From an uncultured Dorea sp. (lineage in GTDB: Bacteria > Bacillota > Clostridia > Lachnospirales > Lachnospiraceae), in NCBI GenBank assembly GCA_910587575.1, contig CAJULU010000011.1, forward strand, positions 7,856-71,855: 64,000 bases of DNA. The letters run 5' to 3'. A program made the position numbers and the translations under genes. The notes beneath the pieces are model-generated. The model saw nothing but the letters and a program-made list of their open reading frames with translations. It was not told where the DNA came from and made no database searches. Position 1 is the stretch's first letter, and each line of letters starts with the position of its first letter. This document shows positions 52,800-61,727 of the stretch, piece by piece.

Positions 52800-53841
52800 C
52801 CTTTCCGCTCTTAACGATAATCACTTCTCCGGCCTCTTCCAGTCTGCGGATCACACCGACAATTCTCTGCTGTGCTTCTTCCACATCTCTCAGACGTACA
52901 TTAACCGTGATCTCAAGGTCGGACTGGATACTCTCAGCCATACGCGAGGATACGTTGGAGAAGATAAGTTCCTTGATATTCTCGTCGGATCCTTTGAGTG
53001 CGTACACAATATCCTTGACATCGCACTCCCGGATGAATCTCTGAATAGATCTGTTGTCCATGGACACAATATCTTCGAATACGAACATCTTCTTCCGGAT
53101 GGTTTCTGCAAGTTCTTCGTCCGTCTTGCCCAGTTCGTCGAAAATGTATTTCTCGTTGGATCTGTCCATGTGGTTCATAACGTCCGCTATGTAATCAATA
53201 CCGCCAATCGCCGTAACATCGGATGTAAGGATGCTGTCAAACCTCTTCTTCAGAGAATCCTCCACCACCTTAATTGCTTCCGGTGACGCACTCTCCATCC
53301 TGGCAATGGCCTCAACCACTTTAATACGCTTCTCTTTCGGAAGTTCACTGATTACCATGGAGGCCTGATCCGAATCCGCATAGGAAAGAACCAGCGCAAT
53401 CGTCTGCGGCCTCTCATGCTGCAGGAAGGATATCAGATTCTTCACATTGCTCTTCCGTATAAAATCAAACGGCCGTATCTGAAGAGACTTTGATAATTTA
53501 TCCAGCAGCGACTGTGCCGTACTCTCTCCAAACGCTTTCTCCAGAACAGCCCTGGCATATTCCATACCGCCGTCAGTCACGACCTTCTGGGTCAGACAGG
53601 TCTTATAGAACTCATCCAGGACAAGTTCCATCTCCTCCGGGCTGACATGTCCCAGCTTCGCCACCTCAATCGTCAGCCGCTCAATGTCACTCTCGCTCAG
53701 ATGCTTATAGATCTTCGACGCCTTGTCGGCTCCCAGGGAAATGACTACGGCCGCCGCTTTCTGTTCCGGCGTCAGCTTGCTTTCTCTTTCTTTGGTTTCT
53801 TTGCCTTCTTTATTTTCCTTGTCGTCTTTATTGTCCGCCAT
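52783..53841 (-). CDS. fliG: Flagellar motor switch protein FliG
   Basis: 352 residues. Very Lys/Glu-rich start (DNKDDKENKEGKETKERESK), then AAAVVISLGADKASKIYKHL, EKRIKVVEAIARMESASPEA, MFVFEDIVSMDNRSIQRFIR (middle/EHPQR-equivalent region) and C-terminal charged helix VSSRMAESIQSD. Transmits torque from MotA to the rotor. ATG at 53841 follows GGAGGCGTTGGTG and overlaps fliF by 14 nt. Confidence 0.97.
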   Translation of the reverse strand: MADNKDDKENKEGKETKERESKLTPEQKAAAVVISLGADKASKIYKHLSESDIERLTIEVAKLGHVSPEEMELVLDEFYKTCLTQKVVTDGGMEYARAVLEKAFGESTAQSLLDKLSKSLQIRPFDFIRKSNVKNLISFLQHERPQTIALVLSYADSDQASMVISELPKEKRIKVVEAIARMESASPEAIKVVEDSLKKRFDSILTSDVTAIGGIDYIADVMNHMDRSNEKYIFDELGKTDEELAETIRKKMFVFEDIVSMDNRSIQRFIRECDVKDIVYALKGSDENIKELIFSNVSSRMAESIQSDLEITVNVRLRDVEEAQQRIVGVIRRLEEAGEVIIVKSGKDEIIA

Positions 53842-55417
53842 CACCAACGCCTCCGTTCAGCCAGTTCTTCAGCAACTGAGCAGAAATCTCTGCATTCTGT
53901 TCTGCGAATTCCCGTACATTCTTCTTAAGTTCCATACTCCTGTCGTTCTGGAGCTGCAGAAGCTCTTCATTCATGTCAAGCACTGCCGGAACTTCTTCCG
54001 CCTCTTCCTCTTCTTCTACAAGTTCCTCAAGCTCTTCCTCTTCCTGTCTCCGTCTTCTGATAACCAGGATAACAATAATGATAATCAGAAGCAGCAGCAA
54101 TGCAGCGCCTGCAATAATCGCCCACAGCGGAATGCTCTCAAGGATTCCTCCGGATGATACTTCCTCAGAATCATCATCATCACCGATTCCGTCAAACGGT
54201 GCGCTCACGATTGCGATCTTCTCTTCCTGGGCATCTGCCGCAATACCTGCCGCATTTCCCACCAAAGAGCGGATCTGATTCTCTCTCAGGCTTCCATAAC
54301 CGTTCCCGTTGATAGCAACAGAAACCGTAAGATCTTCCAGCTCGCCCGGATCAATCTGTCCTTCTTCTTTCAGTTCGTTGACCAGATAATCCCGCACTGC
54401 GCTCTCACTGTATGCGCTCGTGCCGTCAGTCTCCCCGTTCGTATTATACTCCGGCGTATCTGCATTGGTCTCTGCCCCGGCAACTCCTCCGGCTCCGTCC
54501 CCGGTACCAGCCTGTTCTTCATAAAGTTCCTCGTGACTGATAATTCCCGTCTTATCCTCTGCATCTATTTTATCCGGCGTGGTATATGTGGTCTGCTGGC
54601 GGATCAGCCGTTCCATATTCAGCCGGGCATGCGCTGTAACACGTACATTCTCCTGCCCGTAGATCGGACCAAGAACCTTCATAACACTGGCCGAAACCGA
54701 ATCTTCTACCACCCTCGCAAGCTCTTCTGTATCAGAACTTCTGGAAGAGCTCCCGTTGGCATCAACAGAGACGTCATTCCCGTTCCCGTCAATAACCGCC
54801 ACATCTTCCAGTTCCATCTCCGGAATACTCTTCGCAACCAGCCGCTGGATTGCAACCACCTGATCTTCCGTCGGCGAACCTCCGTCCTTCATAATCACCA
54901 CAACAGAAGCCGTCGACGCCTCTTCCTCGTCATTCAGCGCATACTTGCTCTTTTCTCCAAGCGCAATCGTAACCTTGGCATCCTTCACCCCGTCAAACAG
55001 ACGTATGGTGGAACCGATACGATCCTGCAGTTCATAGAGCTTGTAGGTCTGCTTATCCGAATCCGTAGTCAGCATACTGGCGTTGTCCTTAAACGTATCA
55101 TATGTAAATCCGCTCTTCGGATATCCCGCCTGCACAAGAGTCGCCTTCGTCTGATCCACGTCATCCTTCTTGACCATGATGGTCGATTCACCGTTAAATT
55201 TGTAATCTATCCCATCCTCTGTCAGCCTCTGCGCAATCTGCTGCATCTCTTCCTGTCCCAGCCCGGAAAACAACTCTGCATAAGGCTGATTATTCAGAAT
55301 GACCGCAATTGTTATGGCGCCTCCGATCAGCAGGACCGCTCCCACAATGATCAGGATCTTGACCTTTCTGCTCAGATTGCCGACAAATTCTTTAAACTGC
55401 CCAAACTTTTCCTTCAT
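53828..55417 (-). CDS. fliF: Flagellar MS-ring protein FliF
   Basis: 529 residues. TM1 about 17-38 (ILIIVGAVLLIGGAITIAVI), ring-building domains (NNQPYAELFSGLGQEEMQQI, TVDTSKAT-like KKDDVDQTKATLVQAGYPKS), TM2 about 435-457 (LWAIIAGAALLLLLIIIIVI), and a C-terminal tail that binds FliG. First structure of the basal body. In the 90-nt gap before it is an AT hairpin (55459-55479). Confidence 0.96.
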   Translation of the reverse strand: MKEKFGQFKEFVGNLSRKVKILIIVGAVLLIGGAITIAVILNNQPYAELFSGLGQEEMQQIAQRLTEDGIDYKFNGESTIMVKKDDVDQTKATLVQAGYPKSGFTYDTFKDNASMLTTDSDKQTYKLYELQDRIGSTIRLFDGVKDAKVTIALGEKSKYALNDEEEASTASVVVIMKDGGSPTEDQVVAIQRLVAKSIPEMELEDVAVIDGNGNDVSVDANGSSSRSSDTEELARVVEDSVSASVMKVLGPIYGQENVRVTAHARLNMERLIRQQTTYTTPDKIDAEDKTGIISHEELYEEQAGTGDGAGGVAGAETNADTPEYNTNGETDGTSAYSESAVRDYLVNELKEEGQIDPGELEDLTVSVAINGNGYGSLRENQIRSLVGNAAGIAADAQEEKIAIVSAPFDGIGDDDDSEEVSSGGILESIPLWAIIAGAALLLLLIIIIVILVIRRRRQEEEELEELVEEEEEAEEVPAVLDMNEELLQLQNDRSMELKKNVREFAEQNAEISAQLLKNWLNGGVGDGGQ

Positions 55418-55507
55418 TGTCCAAAACTCTCTTACTTTCCGATTCTATGTATCATCGTTATTTTTTACAGCAAAAAATATCCGTCTATACATCAGTACAT
55501 CCCCGTA

Positions 55508-55861
55508 CTATAGACTGATACGCATAATCTCATTATAAGCCTCTAACGCCTTGGTACGCAATGATATCAGCATATCTACCGCAAGCTGGGCTTCCGATCC
55601 GGCAATCCCTACCGTGTGCGGATCCTCAATCTGCCCCGTTGCCAACTGATACTGCCTCCTTACAAGTGTGTCTTCCGTTGACCTTACATTATCAATCGCT
55701 TCCTCGAAAATCGACTTGAACGCCGAAATCCCCTCTTCTCCTTTTACTTTACGCAAATCTGCGGCATTTGCCGTCCCGTTCACAGTCCCAGCACCCGATA
55801 CTCCCGTGGCACCCATCATACTTTCCAACGGCTGCAATGGCGCAATGAACATATCTTCCAT
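55508..55861 (-). CDS. fliE: Flagellar hook-basal body protein FliE
   Basis: 117 residues. Conserved C-terminus AIDNVRSTEDTLVRRQYQLA TGQIEDPHTV then QLAVDMLISLRTKALEAYNE IMR, the FliE signature. Joins MS ring and rod. The N-terminal 45 residues are variable. ATG follows AAAGGAATGATATAAT. Follows flgB directly because flgC is elsewhere. Confidence 0.94.
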   Translation of the reverse strand: MEDMFIAPLQPLESMMGATGVSGAGTVNGTANAADLRKVKGEEGISAFKSIFEEAIDNVRSTEDTLVRRQYQLATGQIEDPHTVGIAGSEAQLAVDMLISLRTKALEAYNEIMRISL

Positions 55862-55900
55862 ATTATATCATTCCTTTCCCAAATCACATAGCTTCTATAA

Positions 55901-56278
55901 TTACTGTGCCTTAATCGCTGTCTGATAACGCTTGACGTCATTGGTTACAGACTGGAGCAGATACTGATAATGCAGCGTTGTTCTTGCCATCTTGGTATTC
56001 TCAACATCGGCATTCACATTGTTCTCATCCACTCTGCCGGAGTTATCCCTGCTGTATACCAGACAGTCCGCCTCATCAATCGCCTGGCGGATCGTCGCAT
56101 TATTCTTTGTCTGACTGGCCGTCAGCAGACGCTTCCGGTAAATCTCCTCAAAGCTCACGGACTGACACTTATATCCCGGGGTATTCACATTCGCAATATT
56201 CAAGTCTATGATCTCCTTCTGCTTCCACAGAAAATCCAGGGACTTGTGTGCCATTGAAATCGTATTTCCAAACATCAT
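55901..56278 (-). CDS. flgB: Flagellar rod protein FlgB
   Basis: 125 residues. SLDFLWKQKEIIDLNIANVN TPGYKCQSV is the FLG_BBR motif with the FlgB-type start; C-terminus TTLHYQYLLQSVTNDVKRYQ TAI. Proximal rod subunit and first gene of the fla/che operon. Two adjacent ATGs (56278, 56275); the first has GGAAG six bases upstream. Confidence 0.94.
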   Translation of the reverse strand: MMFGNTISMAHKSLDFLWKQKEIIDLNIANVNTPGYKCQSVSFEEIYRKRLLTASQTKNNATIRQAIDEADCLVYSRDNSGRVDENNVNADVENTKMARTTLHYQYLLQSVTNDVKRYQTAIKAQ

Positions 56279-56350
56279 ATGTCACTTCCTTCTTAAATTA
56301 TTAATAACTCCTCCGAATTTAAGGTTGACAATTTCCAACCACTCTTACTT

Positions 56351-56379
56351 ATTATAGACTTTATTCTACAAAAAGTCTA
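56351..56379 (-). promoter_or_regulatory. Fla/che operon promoter
   Basis: Minus strand TAGACT (56374-56379), 17-bp spacer, TATAAT (56351-56356). Start of transcription about 56344, leaving a 65-nt leader with a small hairpin (GGTTG/CAACC, near 56322-56340). No sigma-28 box is seen, as expected for early flagellar genes. Confidence 0.65.
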
Positions 56380-56494
56380 CACTTTTCATCACATTTTAAC
56401 ATTTATGTAACATGTAAATACTGCCATTCTCCATCGGCGCCGCATGCTCAGACAAGACCGGAAAGTACGCATCATCCATATGTAAAAACCAACG

Positions 56495-57322
56495 CTACAG
56501 AAACGTGCCCTGTCCGTTCATATCAGAAAGAGAACTGGTAAGTTCGTTCACCCTGCTCATCATTCTCAGCCTCATCATATCCACCAGATACTGCGCATTC
56601 TCCTGCGACAGGCTGTATGTGCCGTTCTCTGACATACCCACCTTTGTCTCCCTTCCGTTCTGCAGGACATTCATTCCGCCGACGCCCGTATCCGCACCGG
56701 CAGCCTTCCCCTCTACCGTCTTTCCGGTAGTCAGATCGGAATTCATATACTCCTTAATTCTCTGGATATAGTTCCTAGTCTCCTTAAACGGCGGGACTCC
56801 CCCGTATTTTGCCACGTTCCCGCTCCCCGCATTGTATGCGGCCAGCGCCAGATCTATGTTGCCGTTATATTTTTTCAGCTGCTGGGAAATATATTTTGCA
56901 CCGCCCATAATATTGCTTCTTGCATCAAAGGGATCCTCTACACCAAGGGATCTTGCCGTGGCAGGCATCAGCTGCATGACTCCCTGTGCTCCCGCAGAAG
57001 ACACCGCACTGGCATCAAAACCGGACTCCGCCTTCCCCATGGCTTTCAGCAGATTCAGCGGCACGTCATACGTTCTCGCCGCCTCCTCAAAAATCGCATC
57101 CATACTCGTACTCCCGGTCTCAATGACTGCCGCACTCTGCGTTATCCCGGACCGTTCTGCGGCATTCAGCCCCAGAACAGTATTGTAAATGTCCGCAAAA
57201 CTCTGTCCGGCAGATGAAGTCTGTCCCGTATACGGCGGATAATCCGACAGCCCCTGAATCTGGTTCAGAACATTGCTCATATACTTGTACCAATTCTCAT
57301 AAACCGTATAATCCATTCCCAT
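56495..57322 (-). CDS. SLT-family lytic transglycosylase without signal peptide (flagellum-associated)
   Basis: 275 residues. Transglycosylase SLT domain about 85-200: MGKAESGFDASAVSSAGAQG (catalytic Glu in AESGFD), VMQLMPATARSLGV, LALAAYNAGSGNVAKYGG. No Sec signal or membrane helix at the N-terminus (MGMDYTVYENWYKYMSNVLN). Both flanks are helical. It sits just upstream of the fla/che operon and is a candidate for export through the flagellar gate to open peptidoglycan for the rod, a role played by FlgJ elsewhere. ATG at 57322 follows AGAGGAAGGCT; an ATG five codons earlier overlaps that site. Confidence 0.88.
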   Translation of the reverse strand: MGMDYTVYENWYKYMSNVLNQIQGLSDYPPYTGQTSSAGQSFADIYNTVLGLNAAERSGITQSAAVIETGSTSMDAIFEEAARTYDVPLNLLKAMGKAESGFDASAVSSAGAQGVMQLMPATARSLGVEDPFDARSNIMGGAKYISQQLKKYNGNIDLALAAYNAGSGNVAKYGGVPPFKETRNYIQRIKEYMNSDLTTGKTVEGKAAGADTGVGGMNVLQNGRETKVGMSENGTYSLSQENAQYLVDMMRLRMMSRVNELTSSLSDMNGQGTFL

Positions 57323-57711
57323 AGCCTTCCTCTCCATAATCTAAAATTCCCCAGATGCGGATCCGATTCCTGTCCCCTGGGTATTCCTATGATAATACAA
57401 ATCAGAATATACTCAAAACTGTACTATTATTTATACCACGTTTCGCCCCTCTTGAAAAGGTTTTTTTGTATGATAAAGGCCATTAATTATCTATTATAGC
57501 ATATAAATCGCCAGATACAGTCAAAACAAACCTGTTTGATTTATAAAATTACGGATATTGACAAAAATTTACCACAGATTATGACAGGAAACTTTTCATA
57601 CAGATATTTACTTTTTTAGCGAAACGTTATAAAATATAAAGTGCATATTACTCATTATTTTTATATTTTTACTATCTACTTACTATCATTATGTACTAGG
57701 AGGAATGAAAC
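57323..57711. other. 389-nt AT-rich intergenic region between divergent genes
   Basis: No ORF or RNA gene is apparent. For the rightward chemoreceptor gene TTGACA (57558-57563) with TATGAC 16 bp later is the best promoter, but TATAAAAT around 57630 is also possible. For the leftward transglycosylase gene only AT-rich candidates such as TATTAT near 57390 are seen. No GCCGATAA box is present. Confidence 0.5.
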
Positions 57712-59592
57712 GTGTTTAGAAATTTGAAGGTGAGGAGCAAGCTGCTCCTCTCATTTGGAATCATGATGTTATTCTACATTGTGTCTATCATTGTAGCTAA
57801 CATCGGACTCGGAAGCGTTCTCGAAGGTCTGGAGAACTTCTACGAACGTCCTTATCCGATGGTCCGGTATTCTCTGGAAGCCGAGTCATCCACCCGCCAG
57901 AACCAGCTGAATATGTTCCGGGCCCTTACGACCGAGGACGAGGCAACAAGCCAGCAGCTCCTGGCTCAAGTAGAGGAGCTTGCCGCAACAATGAACAAAG
58001 CGCTTGATGAACTGACCAAAGTATACGGCGCTGACGATCCGCTGGTGTCAGCCGCCTTGGATGCTGCATCCAAGCTGAAGAAATCCCGTGAAGATGCGCT
58101 TACCTATCTGAATGCCCACCAGGGACAGATGGCTCTTGGCGTTCTGAACGGAGAGTATGCAGAAGCCGGTATTGAATTCCAGGAGGCAATTGATGCCATT
58201 ATCGAAAGAGCCGAGACGAATGCCGAACTGTTCTACGAAGAAGGTCATGCAACCAAGAAAACTTCTACATTTCTGTTAGTCGGTGTGGCTCTTTTCAGTT
58301 TAATTGTAATCATCATCCTTGCAATCCGGCTTACCAAGAGCCTTACTGCTCCGATTATAGAAATTGAAGGCGCAGTAAAAGAGATGGCCAAAGGTAATAT
58401 GCATACTAAAGTTACATACGAATCCAACGACGAATTAGGCGGACTTTCAGAGAATCTCCGCTTTGTCCTGAAGACGTTGTCCAGCTATATTGAACATATC
58501 AGCCAGCGGCTTGGTGCGCTTTCTGACGGAGACCTTTCCGTTGAGATGGACATGGATTATCTGGGTGATTTCCAGTCTCTCAAGACTTCCTGCGGTAAGA
58601 TCATCGAATCCCTGAACGATGCCATGAGCCAGCTCCACCAGGCCTCTGACCAGGTCGCAGAAGGATCCGAACAGGTATCCAGCGGCGCACAGGCGCTGAG
58701 CCAGGGCGCTACAGAGCAGGCAAGCTCCGTAGAAGAGTTAGTTGCCACGCTCAATGAATTATCTGACAAAGTTAACAAGACTGCCCACAACGCACGTGAC
58801 GTTAACGATCTTATGGGTCTGACGGTAGGAGAGATTGACAACAGCAACAAGATGATGGAATCCATGATGACCGCCATGACGAGAATTAATGATTGTTCCA
58901 GCGAGATCGAGAAGATCATAAAGACGATTGAAGACATTGCATTCCAGACTAATATCCTTGCACTGAACGCCGCCGTTGAGGCCGCCCGTGCAGGAGAGGC
59001 CGGCAAGGGATTTGCCGTAGTTGCAGATGAAGTAAGAAGCCTTGCTTCCAAGAGCCAGGAGGCAGCAAAAGATACCACCGCATTAATCAGCAATTCTCTG
59101 ACTGCTGTTTCGGAAGGTAATCAGATTGCCGCCGATACCCAGGAATCTCTGCTGAAAGTTGTGGCAAGCGCTCAGAAGATTTCCGAGAACATGGCCGCTA
59201 TCACAGAAGCATCCGATATGCAGGCAGAAGGAATCCAGCAGGTTACACTTGGAATCGACCAGATTTCTTCCGTTATTCAGACGAACTCCGCTACTGCACA
59301 GGAAAGTGCGGCTGCCAGCGAAGAACTCTACAGCCAGTCAAGTCTGTTAAAGAGCCTGGTAGGACGGTTCCGTCTGAAGAACATGGCAGGACCGATGAAA
59401 CCGGCTCCGGCAAGAATTCCGGAACCGGATCCGGATCCGGTTCCAGTTCCCAGCCCGGTTACCTTTTCCGCTCCGGTTTCCAGCCCGGCGTCTACTTCCG
59501 TTCCGGTTTCCGATACGGTTATAGTACCGGCTCCGGCTCCGAAGGCGCCGGTAAGCAGCGGGGCTTTTGTGGATGATATGGCAAAGTATTAA
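57712..59592 (+). CDS. Methyl-accepting chemotaxis protein with proline-rich C-terminal tail
   Basis: 626 residues. TM1 about 11-33, helical extracellular sensor (4HB_MCP-like, about 34-185), TM2 about 187-207 (FLLVGVALFSLIVIIILAIR), HAMP, then signalling hairpin with IAFQTNILALNAAVEAARAG. After the hairpin (about residue 560) comes a 65-residue tail of Pro-Xaa repeats (PEPDPDPVPVPSPVTF, PASTSVPVSDTVIVPAP) ending SSGAFVDDMAKY, perhaps a flexible tether carrying a docking peptide. Start is GTG at 57712 with AGGAGGAATGAAAC upstream. Single gene closed by a strong terminator. Confidence 0.93.
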   Translation: MFRNLKVRSKLLLSFGIMMLFYIVSIIVANIGLGSVLEGLENFYERPYPMVRYSLEAESSTRQNQLNMFRALTTEDEATSQQLLAQVEELAATMNKALDELTKVYGADDPLVSAALDAASKLKKSREDALTYLNAHQGQMALGVLNGEYAEAGIEFQEAIDAIIERAETNAELFYEEGHATKKTSTFLLVGVALFSLIVIIILAIRLTKSLTAPIIEIEGAVKEMAKGNMHTKVTYESNDELGGLSENLRFVLKTLSSYIEHISQRLGALSDGDLSVEMDMDYLGDFQSLKTSCGKIIESLNDAMSQLHQASDQVAEGSEQVSSGAQALSQGATEQASSVEELVATLNELSDKVNKTAHNARDVNDLMGLTVGEIDNSNKMMESMMTAMTRINDCSSEIEKIIKTIEDIAFQTNILALNAAVEAARAGEAGKGFAVVADEVRSLASKSQEAAKDTTALISNSLTAVSEGNQIAADTQESLLKVVASAQKISENMAAITEASDMQAEGIQQVTLGIDQISSVIQTNSATAQESAAASEELYSQSSLLKSLVGRFRLKNMAGPMKPAPARIPEPDPDPVPVPSPVTFSAPVSSPASTSVPVSDTVIVPAPAPKAPVSSGAFVDDMAKY

Positions 59593-59613
59593 GAGTTACA
59601 ATCATATTAAGAG

Positions 59614-59656
59614 AAAGACAGGATTCCTTTTATGAAAGGAATCCTGTCTTTTTATT
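59614..59656. terminator. Bidirectional terminator between the MCP and glycosyltransferase genes
   Basis: AAAGACAGGATTCCTTT, loop TATG, AAAGGAATCCTGTCTTT then TTATT: a 17-bp perfect stem flanked by A and T runs, ending 5 nt before the convergent stop at 59661. Confidence 0.92.
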
Positions 59657-59660
59657 ATAC

Positions 59661-61727
59661 TTACCGGCTATCATCCATCCTGTCAGACGGCATGACTTGC
59701 CCAGTTCCCTCCGGGCATACCCCTTTCCGCAGTATTTTCTGCTTCATCCGGATTACCTCAAAGTCATTTGGAAGCAGTGACAGTAACTGACCTATAATTC
59801 CATACGCTTCTTCCCATTGTCCCTTATCCATCAGCCCGCAAAGAACCTGTTTCACCTGTCCGCCAAGCATAATAAATTCCTCAGATATGTTCTGTTCCGG
59901 GTTTTTCAGTTTTTCCTCCAGATACCTTAGCAGCTGTCCCACAGCGCCCGCCATCTTCGGATAGACATAGAGCGACCTTTTTAAATAAGGAAAACTTTCT
60001 ATCAGTTTTCCGTCGTCCATAAGGCCAAGAGCCTCCTTAAGGATTACTGCGAAACGATACCTGACCGGCAGGGGATATGCATCGGGATCCGCCAGCACGT
60101 CTTCCCTGTACAGTAATGCTGCATCGGTACAGACGCTTTTACAATACTGTATAAGCCGTTCTGTCAGCTTAGATGGCTCCATCAGTTCCCGTGTCAGCAG
60201 ATTCTCCAGAAAACATTGTTCCAGCCGTCTTGCATAGAATGGCTGCGCCTCCAGCAGCGGCATAATCTTATGGCAGAATTCCTGCATTTTTTCCGTTTCC
60301 CTGCGTTCTGTTACCGTCTCTGCATAATCATCCCACGCTTCCGGAGACACCCCGGCCAGCAACGGTTCTAAGGAGAACCGATTGCGGACTGCAATCTCGA
60401 TTAATTCCCATTGAAACCCAGGCGGACAGTCACTGGCACAGAGGCGCCACAAATTCTCCGCCTCTTGAAAATTTCCCTTTTTTTCTGCATAAAGAGTTTT
60501 TTGAATACCGACATAGGTATTATCTGTAACAAGTCTGGCATATTCCATCAAGATGGAATTCTTTTCATCTTCATACTTATTTTTCCATGTCTCCAGCCGG
60601 GAGTATTGAGGAAGAACCTGATCCTCATTCTCCCACGGAAACCATGAAAAAATCTGCCGAATCATCCGGAAATCTTTTACTTCTGCCGCAAGATACAGTC
60701 CGTCTACATAGACAGGAACAGCATTCGCCGCAGCCGTTATTTCTACAGATCTCTGGAGCGAAGCTTTCTCTGGACATTCAAGGAGATATGACAATTTTTC
60801 ATGATATAGCCGGACATATTTCAGCCCTTCCCGGTATTCCTTAAGCTCCCTGCACAAAGCAATCAGCGTCACACACAGATGCAGAATTCCAACTTCTAAT
60901 GTCCGCGGATGTCTGAGAAGCTGCCTTCCTTCTTTCAGAGCAAGCCGGTAATCACCTGTATGGGAGATCAGCAGCGGAAGATTCACCTGCATCCATAATT
61001 CATAGTTATAGATCCGGTCTTCTTTACGGGCAAGTTCAAGTCCTTTACGGCAGTATTTAATTGCCGCATCACACTCATTGATACGCCGGTATTCCTGAAC
61101 AAGCTGCATACAGCACTGTGCGGAATCCGGATTTTCCTCCATCATTTTCAAAAGCAAGGGAAGATTCCTGCCGGTTCTCGCATCCCTCTGGATCATATTT
61201 TTCTTTCTTGCATATCCAAAATGATGTGCAAAGACTTTCATTTTCTTGTTCGGATGCTCAAAAGGGACGAGATTCTCATGAACAGGAAAAACAAATTCCG
61301 TTTCAGGAGTCATCCTGCACATCCTTCCTACGTCTGTATCAAAATATTCTTTTCCCTCCAGATCCTGATAATTCCGTACAACGTAGCACGCAGAACGATA
61401 TTGCCTGTACTCACCACTCTTAAAGAACTGAACGATCTCCCTGGTATCCTCAAACCATTCATCATCATCCAGATACAGGAACCACTCCCCTTTTGCTCCT
61501 TTCAGACCTGCGTTTCTCGCCTTTGCAAAGTCATTACACCAGTCAAAAGGAATAATAAAAGAGGTATACCGCCTTACAAAGTCCAGCGTTTCATCATTTT
61601 TCCCCGTAAAAACAACGATCAGTTCACTGTCCAGTTCCACAAGAAGAGGTTTTAACGAATCCAGACACTTTTTCAGTGTCTCCATTCGATCCGACACCAG
61701 CAAAGAGATGGTCAGCTGCACATTCAT
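59661..61727 (-). CDS. GT2 glycosyltransferase with TPR-like helical C-terminus (second of pair)
   Basis: 688 residues, cytoplasmic. N-terminal GT-A domain of family 2: LTISLLVSDRMETLKKCLDS, FDWCNDFAKARNAGLKGAKG, metal/sugar-nucleotide motif LDDDE at about 86-90. From about residue 200 the rest is helical and TPR-like (YRRINECDAAIKYCRKGLEL). Paralogue of the next gene upstream, sharing SGEYRQYRSA and the same layout. It lies downstream of flagellin and probably glycosylates it or builds its glycan. The ATG overlaps the preceding stop by 4 nt. Confidence 0.9.
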   Translation of the reverse strand: MNVQLTISLLVSDRMETLKKCLDSLKPLLVELDSELIVVFTGKNDETLDFVRRYTSFIIPFDWCNDFAKARNAGLKGAKGEWFLYLDDDEWFEDTREIVQFFKSGEYRQYRSACYVVRNYQDLEGKEYFDTDVGRMCRMTPETEFVFPVHENLVPFEHPNKKMKVFAHHFGYARKKNMIQRDARTGRNLPLLLKMMEENPDSAQCCMQLVQEYRRINECDAAIKYCRKGLELARKEDRIYNYELWMQVNLPLLISHTGDYRLALKEGRQLLRHPRTLEVGILHLCVTLIALCRELKEYREGLKYVRLYHEKLSYLLECPEKASLQRSVEITAAANAVPVYVDGLYLAAEVKDFRMIRQIFSWFPWENEDQVLPQYSRLETWKNKYEDEKNSILMEYARLVTDNTYVGIQKTLYAEKKGNFQEAENLWRLCASDCPPGFQWELIEIAVRNRFSLEPLLAGVSPEAWDDYAETVTERRETEKMQEFCHKIMPLLEAQPFYARRLEQCFLENLLTRELMEPSKLTERLIQYCKSVCTDAALLYREDVLADPDAYPLPVRYRFAVILKEALGLMDDGKLIESFPYLKRSLYVYPKMAGAVGQLLRYLEEKLKNPEQNISEEFIMLGGQVKQVLCGLMDKGQWEEAYGIIGQLLSLLPNDFEVIRMKQKILRKGVCPEGTGQVMPSDRMDDSR

